A DNA stretch of 64,000 nt from Brucella pseudogrignonensis (GCF_032190615.1 NZ_JAVLAT010000003.1:372001-436000); one strand, 5' to 3'; positions 53,858 through 62,623 are shown, counted from the stretch's first letter. The notes: generated by a model from the sequence alone, not told the origin. Translations and numbers: made by a program.

Positions 53858-54059
53858 AGTTTTGAATATCATCTTTGGGCAGTGATTTCGGCGCAGCGGT
53901 ATATAGTGCGGTTTTGAAAAGGTAATGCAGTGATCTCTGGCAAACGCAGTTGATTGTCGTACGGTGTTGGTCGGAAAAGATCGTAGCGGCGAGCTCCGCA
54001 TTATGGAGGCCATTCACCGTATAGCGAGCAGCCATAGCAATGTCGGGAACGGTAGTAGT

Positions 54060-54091
54060 CCCGGCCCAACTTCAACGAAGATTGAGCCGGG
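54060..54091. terminator. Hairpin between convergent Amadori operons
   Basis: CCCGGC and GCCGGG form a stem, extended with mismatches by CAA/TTG, around a loop of about 20 nt. It lies just before the stop of the minus-strand deglycase gene. The other 200 bp of the 53858-54097 gap hold no recognisable gene. Confidence 0.45.
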
Positions 54092-54097
54092 CTGCTG

Positions 54098-55099
54098 TTA
54101 GTAGTCGGTGATCTTTTTCATGTAGCGGCGACCGTCCAGCATGACCTGTTCACGTTTCGCCGCCAACTTATAGGCAAATTTCCAAAGCGCATCGAAGAAA
54201 ATCAACGGCACGAAATATCCCTTGAAAGTGTCATCTATGTCAGCGAGATCGAGTTTCGCTGCATCCAGCACCAACATATTGTCCGGCTCGCCGAAACGGT
54301 ACAGGAAATCCCGGCCACGCTCGGCCAGCGCACGCGTTTCATCGAGCCCAATCATGACGACGAAGCAGGCATTTTTATCGACGACTTCGAATGGGCCATG
54401 GAAAAACTCATTGGCGTGGATAGCTTGCGAGTTGATCCACAGCATTTCCATGAGCACGCAGATGGAGAATGAATAGGCTGCGCCATAAACCGGACCGCTA
54501 GCCATGGTGTACACGACTTTTTCGCGGCCATAGCGCTCTGCATATCTGGTAAAGGTTTCATCAAAATGCTGCTGACCGCGTTCAATGGCCGGTTGCAGTG
54601 CCGGCAGGCTTTCCAGCAGTTTGGGCAGCAGGCTGGTCTTGTCGCGTAAATCGACAATGCCCGCCAGCAACATGTAAAGCACGCTGTAATTGCTGTCGGC
54701 ACCATCGATCGGAATGCCGGTGGTGTAGGACGCCTGGTATTGCAGCACGTGGTCGGCGGCGGCGGCGAGCGGCGATTGCGGATCCAGCGTCAGGGAGATC
54801 ACGCAGGCGCCCCGGCGACGGGCATGTTCTGCCGCCCGCACCGTTTCCTTGGTGGTGCCCGTCTGGGAGCACAGAATGACAATGGCATCGCTGTTGAGGC
54901 GACGCGGGTCGCGTGTGACGAACTCGTCGCCATTATAGACATCAGAGGTCAGCAGTCCCGAATGGCGATCCAGAAAATACTTGCCCGGATGCATGATTGA
55001 CAGCGATCCGCCGCAGGCAACCAGAAACACATGCGATAAATCCCGCTGCGCAAGCGCATTCAAGGTTTCAGCAATATCGGTAGGAAGTTGTTTGGGCAT
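54098..55099 (-). CDS. Second SIS-fold fructosamine-6-phosphate deglycase (FrlB-like)
   Basis: A 333-residue double-SIS protein. The first domain has VFLVACGGSLSIMHPGKYFL and ILCSQTGTTKETV; the second has YTMASGPVYGAAYSFSI. Glu218 (LMEMLWI) and His234 (NEFFHGPFE) are 16 residues apart, matching the catalytic pair of FraB-like deglycases and of the first deglycase in this window. ATG 55099 follows AGAGGAA. It is divergent from the PfkB kinase gene with a LacI operator between. The two deglycases are clearly diverged paralogues. Confidence 0.87.
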   Translation of the reverse strand: MPKQLPTDIAETLNALAQRDLSHVFLVACGGSLSIMHPGKYFLDRHSGLLTSDVYNGDEFVTRDPRRLNSDAIVILCSQTGTTKETVRAAEHARRRGACVISLTLDPQSPLAAAADHVLQYQASYTTGIPIDGADSNYSVLYMLLAGIVDLRDKTSLLPKLLESLPALQPAIERGQQHFDETFTRYAERYGREKVVYTMASGPVYGAAYSFSICVLMEMLWINSQAIHANEFFHGPFEVVDKNACFVVMIGLDETRALAERGRDFLYRFGEPDNMLVLDAAKLDLADIDDTFKGYFVPLIFFDALWKFAYKLAAKREQVMLDGRRYMKKITDY

Positions 55100-55214
55100 T
55101 CTATTCCTCTTTTCAGCGTCTTGAAGAGCCCGGCTGTGCCGATCGGCAGCCGTTCCGGTCCAGTGCAACATTTCCCGGTACCAACCCCGCGATACGTTGA
55201 CAGTTCTACTTTAG

Positions 55215-55232
55215 TGTGCGAACGTTCTCACA
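55215..55232. promoter_or_regulatory. LacI operator between deglycase and kinase genes
   Basis: TGTGCGAACGTTCTCACA is an 18-bp palindrome with a single mismatch pair, in the divergent promoter of the deglycase (minus) and kinase (plus). It closely matches the copy at 57348 and shares TGTGAGA half-sites with the operator at 45223. Confidence 0.75.
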
Positions 55233-55255
55233 TCTTGTCAATTGGGAAAATAAGA

Positions 55256-56092
55256 ATGATCAAAATCGCGGCGATGGGCGATAATGTCGTCGATTGTTAC
55301 ATTTCGCGTCGGGAAATGTTTCCGGGCGGTAACTGTGTCAATGTCGCTATCCATATGAGCCGTTTTGGGGCCGAGGCGGCCTATATCGGCGTGGTTGCCG
55401 CAGATGCAGCCGGAAGGGTCATTCAGGCCGCACTGCGCGACGAGGACGTCGATACTTCGCATCTGCGCATGGAGGCCACAGGCAAGACGGCCTATTGCAT
55501 CATTGGTCATCGCGGTAACAATGATCGCTATTTCATCCGCTTTGATCTCGGAGTGTCGATGTTTGAGCCGAGCGCCGCCGATATTCAGTTTGCGCGCCGG
55601 TTCGATGCCGTCCATATCGGTCAGTCGAGCGGCCTTGACGGCTGGCTGGATGCCATTGCGCCGCAACGTCTGTCCTATGATTTCTCCACCCGTCGCGACG
55701 TGGAACACTATCGACGCATCGGCCCGAAATGCTTTCTAGCCGCTGTTTCGGGCGGTGAGCTTTCGCCGGACGAGATTACCGCGACCATTGCCTGCCTGCG
55801 CGAGAGCGGCGCGGATTGGGTGCTGATCACCCGCGGCACCAAGGGCGCAGTTCTTGCCGGTGCGCAAGGGGTTTTCCATGCTGAAGCAACACCGATTGTG
55901 GCGGTTGACACGTTAGGCGCTGGTGACAGTTTCATCGCCCGCACCCTTTATGGCCTGGTGAAAGGCGAGGCGCCCGCAACATTGCTACAGGCCGCGTCAC
56001 GCGTTGCTGCGGCGACATGTGGCCAATATGGTGGTACAGGTCATGCCGCGCCGATTGATCTCGGCGAGCCTATAGCCGAGTTGCGGGATTGA
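55256..56092 (+). CDS. Second PfkB-family kinase (FrlD-like)
   Basis: A 278-residue kinase with IAAMGDNVVDCYI, FPGGNCVNVAIHMSRFG, LSYDFSTRRDV and the ATP motif VAVDTLGAGDSF with catalytic Asp224. It resembles FrlD and the kinase at 50432. It should phosphorylate a fructosamine at C6 for the divergently encoded deglycase. ATG 55256 is the first codon after the operator; the ribosome site is weak (GGAAAATAAGA). A longer frame would overlap the operator and the deglycase start. Confidence 0.85.
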   Translation: MIKIAAMGDNVVDCYISRREMFPGGNCVNVAIHMSRFGAEAAYIGVVAADAAGRVIQAALRDEDVDTSHLRMEATGKTAYCIIGHRGNNDRYFIRFDLGVSMFEPSAADIQFARRFDAVHIGQSSGLDGWLDAIAPQRLSYDFSTRRDVEHYRRIGPKCFLAAVSGGELSPDEITATIACLRESGADWVLITRGTKGAVLAGAQGVFHAEATPIVAVDTLGAGDSFIARTLYGLVKGEAPATLLQAASRVAAATCGQYGGTGHAAPIDLGEPIAELRD

Positions 56093-56132
56093 GCTCGCTG
56101 CGCGTGTCTTTTTGAGGTTAAGACCGGCTAGA

Positions 56133-57230
56133 TCAACCGGGAGGGCGGGCGAGCGAACAACGGGGCTGCCATTCGGCATGCAGCACGATATCCTGCTGCG
56201 CCCGATCGGCGCTATCAAGCCGCTCCAGGACCAGACGAGCTGCGGCTTCGCCAACCTCGAGCAGCGGCTGCCGGATTGCCGTCAGTTTAGGGGTAAAGAA
56301 CGACATCCAATCCAGATCGTCGAAGCAGACCACGGACAGTTGCTGCGGAATGGAAATATCGAGTTCGCTGATTGCCAGCATGGCGCCGGCTGACATCAAT
56401 CCATCGGTGGTAAACAGCGCTGAAGGCGGGGTTTCCCGGGTCAGCAACGCGATGGCGTGCTGGCGGGCAATATCGATCGAATAGCTGCCCACCTGGGCAA
56501 CGAGGCTCGGATCAAAGGCGATCCCGGCTTCCTCATGCGCTTCGATATAGCCGAGCAGACGTTGCCAGCTCGGATAAAGCGATGAAATATCGATTTTCTT
56601 GTGCTGGCGGTCGTGAAGAAATGCGTTGAGATTCTTGTAGCGGCCATGCTCGAGTTCCGCCAGTACGCCAATCCGATTATGGCCGTCGAGAATCATTTGG
56701 GTCACTGCGGCGTGGGCGGCTTGGCGGCCATTGACGGTCACCGAATCCGCCTTCAATCCCTTCACGCGGCGATCGATCTGAACCACCGGACAGCCGCTGG
56801 CAACGACATCGTGCAAGTGCTGCGCCTTGAGAATATCACAGGGCGCAATGATGATGCCGTCGGCCTGCTTTTCGCGCAAAAGATCCACTGCCTCCAGCTC
56901 ACGATCGATCGATTCATCGCTGTTGGTGACGATCAGGCCAAAGCCGCGCGCACGAACCACATCGGAAATACCGCGGAGAATACTGGCGTAAAACGGGCTT
57001 TGCATGTCGCCCGCGACAACGCCTATGGTCTTGCTGCGCCCGGTGATAAGACTGCGTGCCAGCAGATTGGGGCGATAGCCCAGCATATCAGCGGATTTCT
57101 TCACCTTGTCGCGGATTTCTTCGCTGGTATAGCCATAGCCGCCCAATACACGTCCGGCGGTCGCGGTGCTGACGCCGGCCAGGCGCGCCACATCGGCAAT
57201 GGTCGTCTTGTCGGCGCGTCGTTCACTCAT
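56133..57230 (-). CDS. LacI-family regulator of the second Amadori operon
   Basis: A 365-residue LacI/GalR repressor. The HTH reads TTIADVARLAGVSTATAGRVL, then GYGYTSEEIRDKV, with hinge ARSLITG. The effector domain has VVAGDMQSPFYASIL, CFDDLDWMSFFTPKLTAI and AARLVLERL. It shares the unusual TAxRxLxxYGY feature with the LacI protein at 44128. It is convergent with the kinase and divergent from the amino-acid-type ABC genes, with the second operator copy in between. Confidence 0.93.
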   Translation of the reverse strand: MSERRADKTTIADVARLAGVSTATAGRVLGGYGYTSEEIRDKVKKSADMLGYRPNLLARSLITGRSKTIGVVAGDMQSPFYASILRGISDVVRARGFGLIVTNSDESIDRELEAVDLLREKQADGIIIAPCDILKAQHLHDVVASGCPVVQIDRRVKGLKADSVTVNGRQAAHAAVTQMILDGHNRIGVLAELEHGRYKNLNAFLHDRQHKKIDISSLYPSWQRLLGYIEAHEEAGIAFDPSLVAQVGSYSIDIARQHAIALLTRETPPSALFTTDGLMSAGAMLAISELDISIPQQLSVVCFDDLDWMSFFTPKLTAIRQPLLEVGEAAARLVLERLDSADRAQQDIVLHAEWQPRCSLARPPG

Positions 57231-57347
57231 GTCTGCGCGTTCCTTCCAAGCAGTTTCACGCTGCTCAATACCTGTACCGTTTCATAGGCGATGATGGGCC
57301 TGATCTCAACTTTCAACTTGACGGATGCGATCAATCAATGGCTATAT

Positions 57348-57365
57348 TGTGAGAACGTTCGCATA
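57348..57365. promoter_or_regulatory. LacI operator before the amino-acid ABC genes
   Basis: TGTGAGAACGTTCGCATA is the second copy of the AACGTT-centred palindrome in this locus. It lies 70 bp upstream of the binding-protein gene and about 120 bp upstream of the LacI gene, so it can serve both promoters. Confidence 0.75.
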
Positions 57366-57434
57366 TCATTCTCAGCAACGCAAGTAGAAGACGAGCCTCG
57401 CACGGGGATAAAGTTCCAATCAAAGGGGAGATAA

Positions 57435-58310
57435 ATGACCAATCGTCGCAAAACCGCATCCCGGCGCATGATGGTAGCGCTGGCGGCGCTGGCCACGGCC
57501 GCCAGCGTCACCTCGGTGCATGCCGCACCGATCAAGGCACTACAGGACGCTGTGCCGGAGAATTACAGGAAGGGCGTCAAGATTGCTGCCTTCAATGACT
57601 GGCCACCGGATGAGTTTGTCGAAGACGGCGTCCTGAAAGGCTGGAGCATCGACATGGCCAAAGCCATGTCGGAACGCATTGGCGTACCATTCGAATTTAC
57701 CGCAACCAGTTTCGACGCCATCATTCCGGGCCTGGCCAGCAAGCGTTTTGACGCCGGATTTTCTTCCTTCGGTGTGACGCCGGAACGGCTTGATTCGCTT
57801 GATTTCATTCCTCAGCGCAAGGAAGGCACCGCCTATGCCTTCTTGAAAGGCAAGGATTTTTCCATCAAGTCGGAAAAAGATCTGTGCGGCCATAGCGTTG
57901 CAGTGATGACAGGTGCCTGGGACTACCAATATCTGAAGGAAAAGAGCGCGGAATTGTGCGAATCCGCCGGTGAGAAGCCGATTAACCTGCAGCAATTCAC
58001 CACCCAGAACGCCGCCGAACTGGCTGTGTCCTCGGGGCGTGTTGAGATGGTGGCGGCCGGATCGGCAAAAATGCACTATATGGCCAAGATTACGGGGCGC
58101 TTCAGCGTATCTGAACTGGTCAGCAATCCGGTCTTCAACGGCATTGGCGTGCGCAAGGGTGATGCGCTTGGGCCAGTTTTCCGTGATGCCATCCAGTCCA
58201 TGATCGATGACGGCTCCTACAAGGAAATCATGGCAAAGTGGGGCGTTGATGGTGCCGGCACCCTGGAAAAGGCGGTTCTGGTTACTAAGGACAATCCGGA
58301 GCCAAAATAG
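57435..58310 (+). CDS. Polar amino-acid ABC transporter substrate-binding protein
   Basis: A 291-residue type II periplasmic binding protein with a signal peptide ending SVHAAPI. It carries KIAAFNDWPPDEFVEDGVLKG, WSIDMAKAMSERIGV, GFSSFGVTPERLDSLDF and VAVMTGAWDYQYLKE, the usual amino-acid-binding (HisJ/GlnH) pattern. AAGGGGAG precedes the ATG. Since the operon has a deglycase and kinase, the ligand could be a fructosyl amino acid recognised through its amino-acid part. Confidence 0.92.
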   Translation: MTNRRKTASRRMMVALAALATAASVTSVHAAPIKALQDAVPENYRKGVKIAAFNDWPPDEFVEDGVLKGWSIDMAKAMSERIGVPFEFTATSFDAIIPGLASKRFDAGFSSFGVTPERLDSLDFIPQRKEGTAYAFLKGKDFSIKSEKDLCGHSVAVMTGAWDYQYLKEKSAELCESAGEKPINLQQFTTQNAAELAVSSGRVEMVAAGSAKMHYMAKITGRFSVSELVSNPVFNGIGVRKGDALGPVFRDAIQSMIDDGSYKEIMAKWGVDGAGTLEKAVLVTKDNPEPK

Positions 58311-58382
58311 TCAGGGCCGATTGAAGGAGAACGCCCGTCAGCCGGCGGCGGTGCGAATACAGCCGCGGTCCATTACGCAAGG

Positions 58383-58405
58383 GCCGGCCCGGAACACGGG
58401 CCGGC
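58383..58405 (+). other. Strong stem-loop after the binding-protein gene
   Basis: GCCGGCCCG and CGGGCCGGC form a perfect 9-bp GC stem with a 5-nt GAACA loop in the 155-bp gap between the binding-protein and permease genes. It has only a short T-tract (GGGTTTGG), fitting partial termination or mRNA protection. Confidence 0.6.
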
Positions 58406-58465
58406 GGGTTTGGTAAGTTCGAATACGAATTTCGCTAAACACGATACGGTAGTCTGGAGTAAATC

Positions 58466-59392
58466 ATGGCAAGAGCAGCAAAGACGGTCGCGCACCGGCC
58501 GGATATACATAGTGTCAAACCGATACCCGTGCGCCATCCGTCTCGATGGATCACCGGCACCGTGCTCATTCTGATCGCATTGAGTTTTGTCAATATGCTG
58601 GCGACCAATGAGAACCTGCAATGGAACATTGTTGTGCGCTACATGTTTCATCCCGACATTCTCGCTGGCTTGGCGCGCACGCTGTTCCTGACTTTTGCCG
58701 CAATGATCTTCGGTTTTGCAATCGGCATCATACTGGCCGTGATGCGCCTTTCGGCCAATCCGGTGCTGCAATGGGCAAGCTGGCTGTGGATATGGTTCTT
58801 TCGCGGCGTTCCACCCCTGGTTCAGCTGATTTTCTGGTATAATCTGGCGCTTCTCGTTCCCAATCTGACCATTGGCATTCCGTTCGGGCCGACATTGTGG
58901 TCCTGGGACATGAACACGCTGATCACGCCGATGAGTGCAGCACTGCTTGGCCTGTCCTTTACAGAAAGCGCCTATGCCGCCGAAACCATCCGCGCTGGCA
59001 TGCAGGCGATCAATCCGGGCCAGACCGAGGCCGCCGCGACACTTGGCATGACGCGGTTTCAGATCATGAAGCGCATCGTGCTGCCGCAGGCAATCCGTAT
59101 TATCATTCCGCCGATCGGCAATGACACTATTTCAATGCTGAAATTCACGTCGCTGGTCAGCGTGCTTGCCTTGCCCGATCTGCTCTATTCGGCGCAGATG
59201 ATTTATTCGCGCACATATCAGACCATTCCGCTGCTGATCGTGGCTACGATCTGGTATCTCATCCTGTCAACCGCCCTGACTATCATCGAACACCATATCG
59301 AGAACCACCTGAAATCCCGGCAGATCACCCGTTCCGCGTCATTCCTGTCCAGACTGCTGCCCTTCAAATTTGCGCTTGGATATCAAAAATGA
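58466..59392 (+). CDS. Polar amino-acid ABC transporter permease
   Basis: A 308-residue HisM/GlnP-type permease. The core has [40 protein letters not shown] and the EAA coupling motif [22 protein letters not shown]. It is about 70 residues longer than simple family members because of an extended N-terminus with one extra hydrophobic segment, as in some glutamate/opine-type permeases. A single permease gene implies a homodimer. It overlaps the ATPase gene by 4 bp. Confidence 0.92.
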   Translation: MARAAKTVAHRPDIHSVKPIPVRHPSRWITGTVLILIALSFVNMLATNENLQWNIVVRYMFHPDILAGLARTLFLTFAAMIFGFAIGIILAVMRLSANPVLQWASWLWIWFFRGVPPLVQLIFWYNLALLVPNLTIGIPFGPTLWSWDMNTLITPMSAALLGLSFTESAYAAETIRAGMQAINPGQTEAAATLGMTRFQIMKRIVLPQAIRIIIPPIGNDTISMLKFTSLVSVLALPDLLYSAQMIYSRTYQTIPLLIVATIWYLILSTALTIIEHHIENHLKSRQITRSASFLSRLLPFKFALGYQK

Positions 59393-60168
59393 ATGAAACG
59401 CTCGCGAGCTTGCCACTGCTGCAGGTGGAAAGACTGACCAAATCTTTTGGCAATCACCGGGTGCTCGACGGCATCGACATAACGGTGGAAAAGGGGGACG
59501 TGACCTGCATTGTCGGCCCATCCGGCTCCGGCAAAAGCACATTGCTGCGCTGTCTGAACTATCTCGAAGTGCCGGATTCGGGTGCCGTGTTGCTGGAAGG
59601 CGAGCCGATCGGCATGCGTTGGCAGGGTGAGCGGCTTTATACGATGTCCTTCAACGAACTGGCACGCCAGCGCCAGAAAATGGGCATGGTGTTCCAGGGC
59701 TTCCATCTCTTCCCCCATAAGACCGTGGTGGAAAACATCATCGAGGCGCCTATGATCGTACGCAAGATCAGCCGTCAGTCGGCCATTGCTGCGGCGATGA
59801 AGTTGCTGGAAAAAGTCGGCCTTACCGAGCGCGCGAATTATTATCCCGACCAGCTCTCCGGTGGGCAGCAACAACGCGTGGCGATTGCCCGTTCATTGGC
59901 CATGCAGCCTCGGCTGATGCTTTTTGATGAACCCACATCAGCTCTTGATCCGGAACTGGTCGGTGAGGTTCTGGCGGTGATGCGCCAGTTGGCCGAAGAT
60001 GGCGTGACCATGATTGTCGTCACGCATGAAATGAACTTCGCCCGCGAAGTCGCCGACCACCTGATTTTCATGGATGGTGGCGTGATTGTTGAATCCGGCC
60101 CGCCTAAAAAAGTTATGGGCAATCCACAACATCCGCGTACTAAAAGTTTTTTGAAGCGCGTGGCGTAA
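59389..60168 (+). CDS. Polar amino-acid ABC transporter ATP-binding protein
   Basis: A 259-residue GlnQ/HisP-type ATPase with GPSGSGKST (Walker A), [14 protein letters not shown] (Q-loop), [14 protein letters not shown] (signature), [16 protein letters not shown] (Walker B) and [15 protein letters not shown] (H-loop). It has normal length and is coupled to the permease gene. Confidence 0.95.
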   Translation: MNETLASLPLLQVERLTKSFGNHRVLDGIDITVEKGDVTCIVGPSGSGKSTLLRCLNYLEVPDSGAVLLEGEPIGMRWQGERLYTMSFNELARQRQKMGMVFQGFHLFPHKTVVENIIEAPMIVRKISRQSAIAAAMKLLEKVGLTERANYYPDQLSGGQQQRVAIARSLAMQPRLMLFDEPTSALDPELVGEVLAVMRQLAEDGVTMIVVTHEMNFAREVADHLIFMDGGVIVESGPPKKVMGNPQHPRTKSFLKRVA

Positions 60169-60177
60169 CAGGAACGA

Positions 60178-61122
60178 ATGATGATAATTCTCAATGCACA
60201 GCAAACCGAAGCCGCGCTCGATTATCCGGGATTGATCGAAGCCTTGCGTCAAGCGCATGCGAGCGGCAAACGACCGCAAAGCGATACTACCGTGCTTCAG
60301 GATCGGAAAAGCGCAGACAACCAGTTTGTGTCCCTGGTAGCTTGGCTCGAAGGGGAGGCGGTTGCCGTCAAGCTGGTCGGTGTTTTCCCTGCGAATGTCA
60401 AACTTCCTGTGGCCCAACCTTCGATCCAAGGCACGGTAACGCTGTTCAGCGGTCAGACCGGCGAAGCACTCATGGTCTGTGATGGCGCCATTGAAACCTT
60501 CAAGAAGACGGCGGCAGATTCGGCACTTGGCGCCAGCCTGCTGGCGCGCAAGGACGCCCGTACCTTGCTGGTGGTTGGTGCCGGGGGGCTAGCGCCCCAT
60601 GTGGTGCAGGCTCATTGCGCCAGCCGTCCGTCGATCGATCAAGTCTTTATCTGGAACCGCAACTTCGACAAGGCGGAAAAACTTGCCAGCCGACTTGACA
60701 TTGCTGGCGTCGACATCGTTGCCGTGGAGAATCTCGATAACACAGTATCTATGGCGGACGTGATATCGTGTGTCACCATGTCGACCAATCCGCTGGTTAA
60801 GGGAAAACTCCTCAAAGAGGGCGCTCATGTTGATCTGATCGGTGCCTATATGCCAGACATGCGTGAAGCCGATGATGACGTGTTCCGTCGTGCCGGACGG
60901 GTATTTGTCGATACGCGCCATTGCTGTGATGGTTCGGGTGAACTCGGAATTCCGCTCGCTACAGGACTTATCAACCATGAGCAAATCGAAGCTGATCTGA
61001 TTGAGCTATGTCAGGGAAAACATCCAGGCCGCAGCGACGACCGCCAGATCACCGTCTATAAAAATGTTGGCGGCGGGCATCTCGATCTGTTTACCGCGCA
61101 ATACCTGTACAGCACTCTTTAA
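60178..61122 (+). CDS. Ornithine cyclodeaminase/mu-crystallin family enzyme
   Basis: A 314-residue NAD(P)-binding protein with the family pattern VAVKLVGVFPANVKLP (substrate Lys), RTLLVVGAGGLAPHVVQAH (Rossmann), ISCVTMSTNPLVKGKLLKEG and VDLIGAYMPDMREADDDVF. Members include ornithine cyclodeaminase, alanine dehydrogenase, ketimine reductase and opine-related enzymes. Following the ABC genes by 9 bp, it probably handles the amino acid or imine freed from an imported Amadori compound or opine. ATG 60178 and 60181 both follow AGGAA. Confidence 0.85.
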   Translation: MMIILNAQQTEAALDYPGLIEALRQAHASGKRPQSDTTVLQDRKSADNQFVSLVAWLEGEAVAVKLVGVFPANVKLPVAQPSIQGTVTLFSGQTGEALMVCDGAIETFKKTAADSALGASLLARKDARTLLVVGAGGLAPHVVQAHCASRPSIDQVFIWNRNFDKAEKLASRLDIAGVDIVAVENLDNTVSMADVISCVTMSTNPLVKGKLLKEGAHVDLIGAYMPDMREADDDVFRRAGRVFVDTRHCCDGSGELGIPLATGLINHEQIEADLIELCQGKHPGRSDDRQITVYKNVGGGHLDLFTAQYLYSTL

Positions 61123-61320
61123 GAGGGATGCCACGTTCAACAAGCACGGTATTGAACACCGGATGGCTGCGAAGACCCGTTGTTGACTGGCAATCTGGAG
61201 TTGGAGCTGCGTAAACCTGTTGATGCGGCGGCTCAGTTCATGACACCTAGCGTGTAGCAATATGGCTACTGCCTTAAGCTTCTTATAGTCAGAACGATGG
61301 TTCGTTTGGTCGGCTTCCAT
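61006..61320 (-). CDS. Possible small protein antisense to the end of the OCD gene
   Basis: ATG 61320 has AAAGGG at correct spacing and the frame reads MEADQTNHRSDYKKLKAVAI, then LHARCHELSRRINRFTQLQL, which looks like coding sequence. The last third overlaps the OCD-family gene antisense, so the real protein may be truncated or the 3' part displaced. No family was recognised. The remaining sequence to the IS6 end at 61392 shows nothing else. Confidence 0.25.
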   Translation of the reverse strand: MEADQTNHRSDYKKLKAVAILLHARCHELSRRINRFTQLQLQIASQQRVFAAIRCSIPCLLNVASLLKSAVQVLRGKQIEMPAANIFIDGDLAVVAAAWMFSLT

Positions 61321-61391
61321 TGAGTATATCCCTTTGACATATCCCGATTGATGCACTATTTACGCCATGTCATTGTTGATAGAGCTAGGAG

Positions 61392-62207
61392 GGCTCTGTC
61401 GCAAATTTTTTAGCGGGTTATAGTCGGCCTTCTCTGCGGACACACTTATGCTGCGAGTTCCGCAAAGACCTCGAATGGCGAGCGGTTGTCATTTGCAAAT
61501 TGGTTCTTGCGGATCATATGTGCGACTTCGATGCCTGCGATTGTTGCTGAAGCTGAATGCAACGCTTTGAAGCCCATCATCGGCTTTGTGATCCGCTTGA
61601 TGAACCGATGATCCTGCTCAAGGATGTTATTGAGATATTTGACCTGAAGAATTTCAATCATCTTGCTGTGCCCCGTGATTTTCAGGATATTGTTTACAGC
61701 CTGGGCTCCGGCGAGATTGGCGCCGCTTTTATCAATGACAATCTTCGTTGGGATGCCGTTGCTTGCCATGGCCTTCTTGAAAAAACGCCGTGCAGCACCG
61801 AGATTTCGGCGTTCAGAGAACATGAAGTCCAGAGTTTGACCATCACGATCAACCGCCCGATATAAATATGTCCATTTCCCTTTGACCTTTATATAGGTCT
61901 CGTCAATACGCCATGAACCGCGTGTTGGGCGTTTACGTTTCTGTGCTTGATCTACGATCTGTGGCGCGTAACGAACGACCCAGCGGTTCAGTGTTGCATG
62001 GTCAACGTCTACGCCTCGTTCAGCCATGATTTCCTGCAGATCACGATAGGAAACAGAATAACGGACGTAAAAGAAAACAGCATAGAGGATGACGCTTTTG
62101 GGGAAATGTGCCCCTGTGAAATCGATCGCCATCCCCATTCTCCTCGCTCGAATATCCGCATCAAACGTATAATAGCGAAGAAAAGGTCAAAATTTTGCGA
62201 CAGAGCC
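61392..62207 (-). mobile_element. Complete IS6-family insertion sequence
   Basis: 816 bp bounded by terminal inverted repeats starting GGCTCTGTCGCAAATTTT at 61392 and ending with the complement at 62207, as in IS26/IS6-type elements. It carries one intact transposase gene. The 8-bp flanks (GCTAGGAG and GAATTGCT) do not match, so the element has probably joined two regions by replicative recombination rather than inserted simply. Confidence 0.9.
61446..62138 (-). CDS. IS6-family transposase
   Basis: A 230-residue DDE transposase with an N-terminal zinc-ribbon-like/HTH region (SYRDLQEIMAERGVDVDHAT), then the triad in SWRIDETYIKVKGKWTYLYR, IVIDKSGANLAG and LEQDHRFIKRITKPMMGFK. The length is normal for the family, and IS6 elements act by replicative cointegrate formation. 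Confidence 0.95.
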   Translation of the reverse strand: MGMAIDFTGAHFPKSVILYAVFFYVRYSVSYRDLQEIMAERGVDVDHATLNRWVVRYAPQIVDQAQKRKRPTRGSWRIDETYIKVKGKWTYLYRAVDRDGQTLDFMFSERRNLGAARRFFKKAMASNGIPTKIVIDKSGANLAGAQAVNNILKITGHSKMIEILQVKYLNNILEQDHRFIKRITKPMMGFKALHSASATIAGIEVAHMIRKNQFANDNRSPFEVFAELAA

Positions 62208-62623
62208 GAATTGCTCATCCGTGAACGGAAACAGAAATTGGAACGAACGGGTACTTTGGCCCCGTTAGCATCGCGGGTTGTCAAGGTGATTGCCATGTCC
62301 TTTTCGGCTAAAAAGGGTTTGGATGTTCAAATACCCTTCGATAACTTAGTCGTCGCGTCGCTGAGAATGCGAGATCTGCGAATATCGGAAAAATCACACA
62401 GAATGTTAGGTGTAGTTTGTTAAATAAATATGTAGATATATTTTAGTAATACTTAAGATAAGATTCTACTTAAAGATATTAATCCGGATTATAGGATTTC
62501 AAAGGAACGAATAGATAAATAATTATTTAAATATACAATGAATAATAAGAATATAAACTATGACAGTTAACGTACTAATGCCCGTCTATAACAAAAGCTG
62601 CCAAAGGCTATAGCTCTTGGATG
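62208..62623. other. 416-bp gap: gene fragment and AT-rich DNA beside IS6
   Basis: Between IS6 and the ridA terminator. Up to 62423 a plus-strand frame opened by the IS6 end reads LLIRERKQKLERTGTLAPLA and similar, without a start of its own; on the minus strand ATG 62296 gives 30 codons (MAITLTTRDANGAKV) before IS6. Either could be a gene cut by the element; neither was recognised. From about 62424 to 62575 the DNA is extremely AT-rich. Confidence 0.4.

Noticed and set aside
53787..54035. Minus-strand frames between the two Amadori operons
   Set aside because: They overlap the end of the UgpC-type ATPase gene antisense and show no domain or start signal.
62009..62296. 95-codon minus-strand frame running into IS6
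   Set aside because: Only the first 30 codons lie outside the element; the rest is IS6 end and antisense sequence, so at most it is a truncated fragment.
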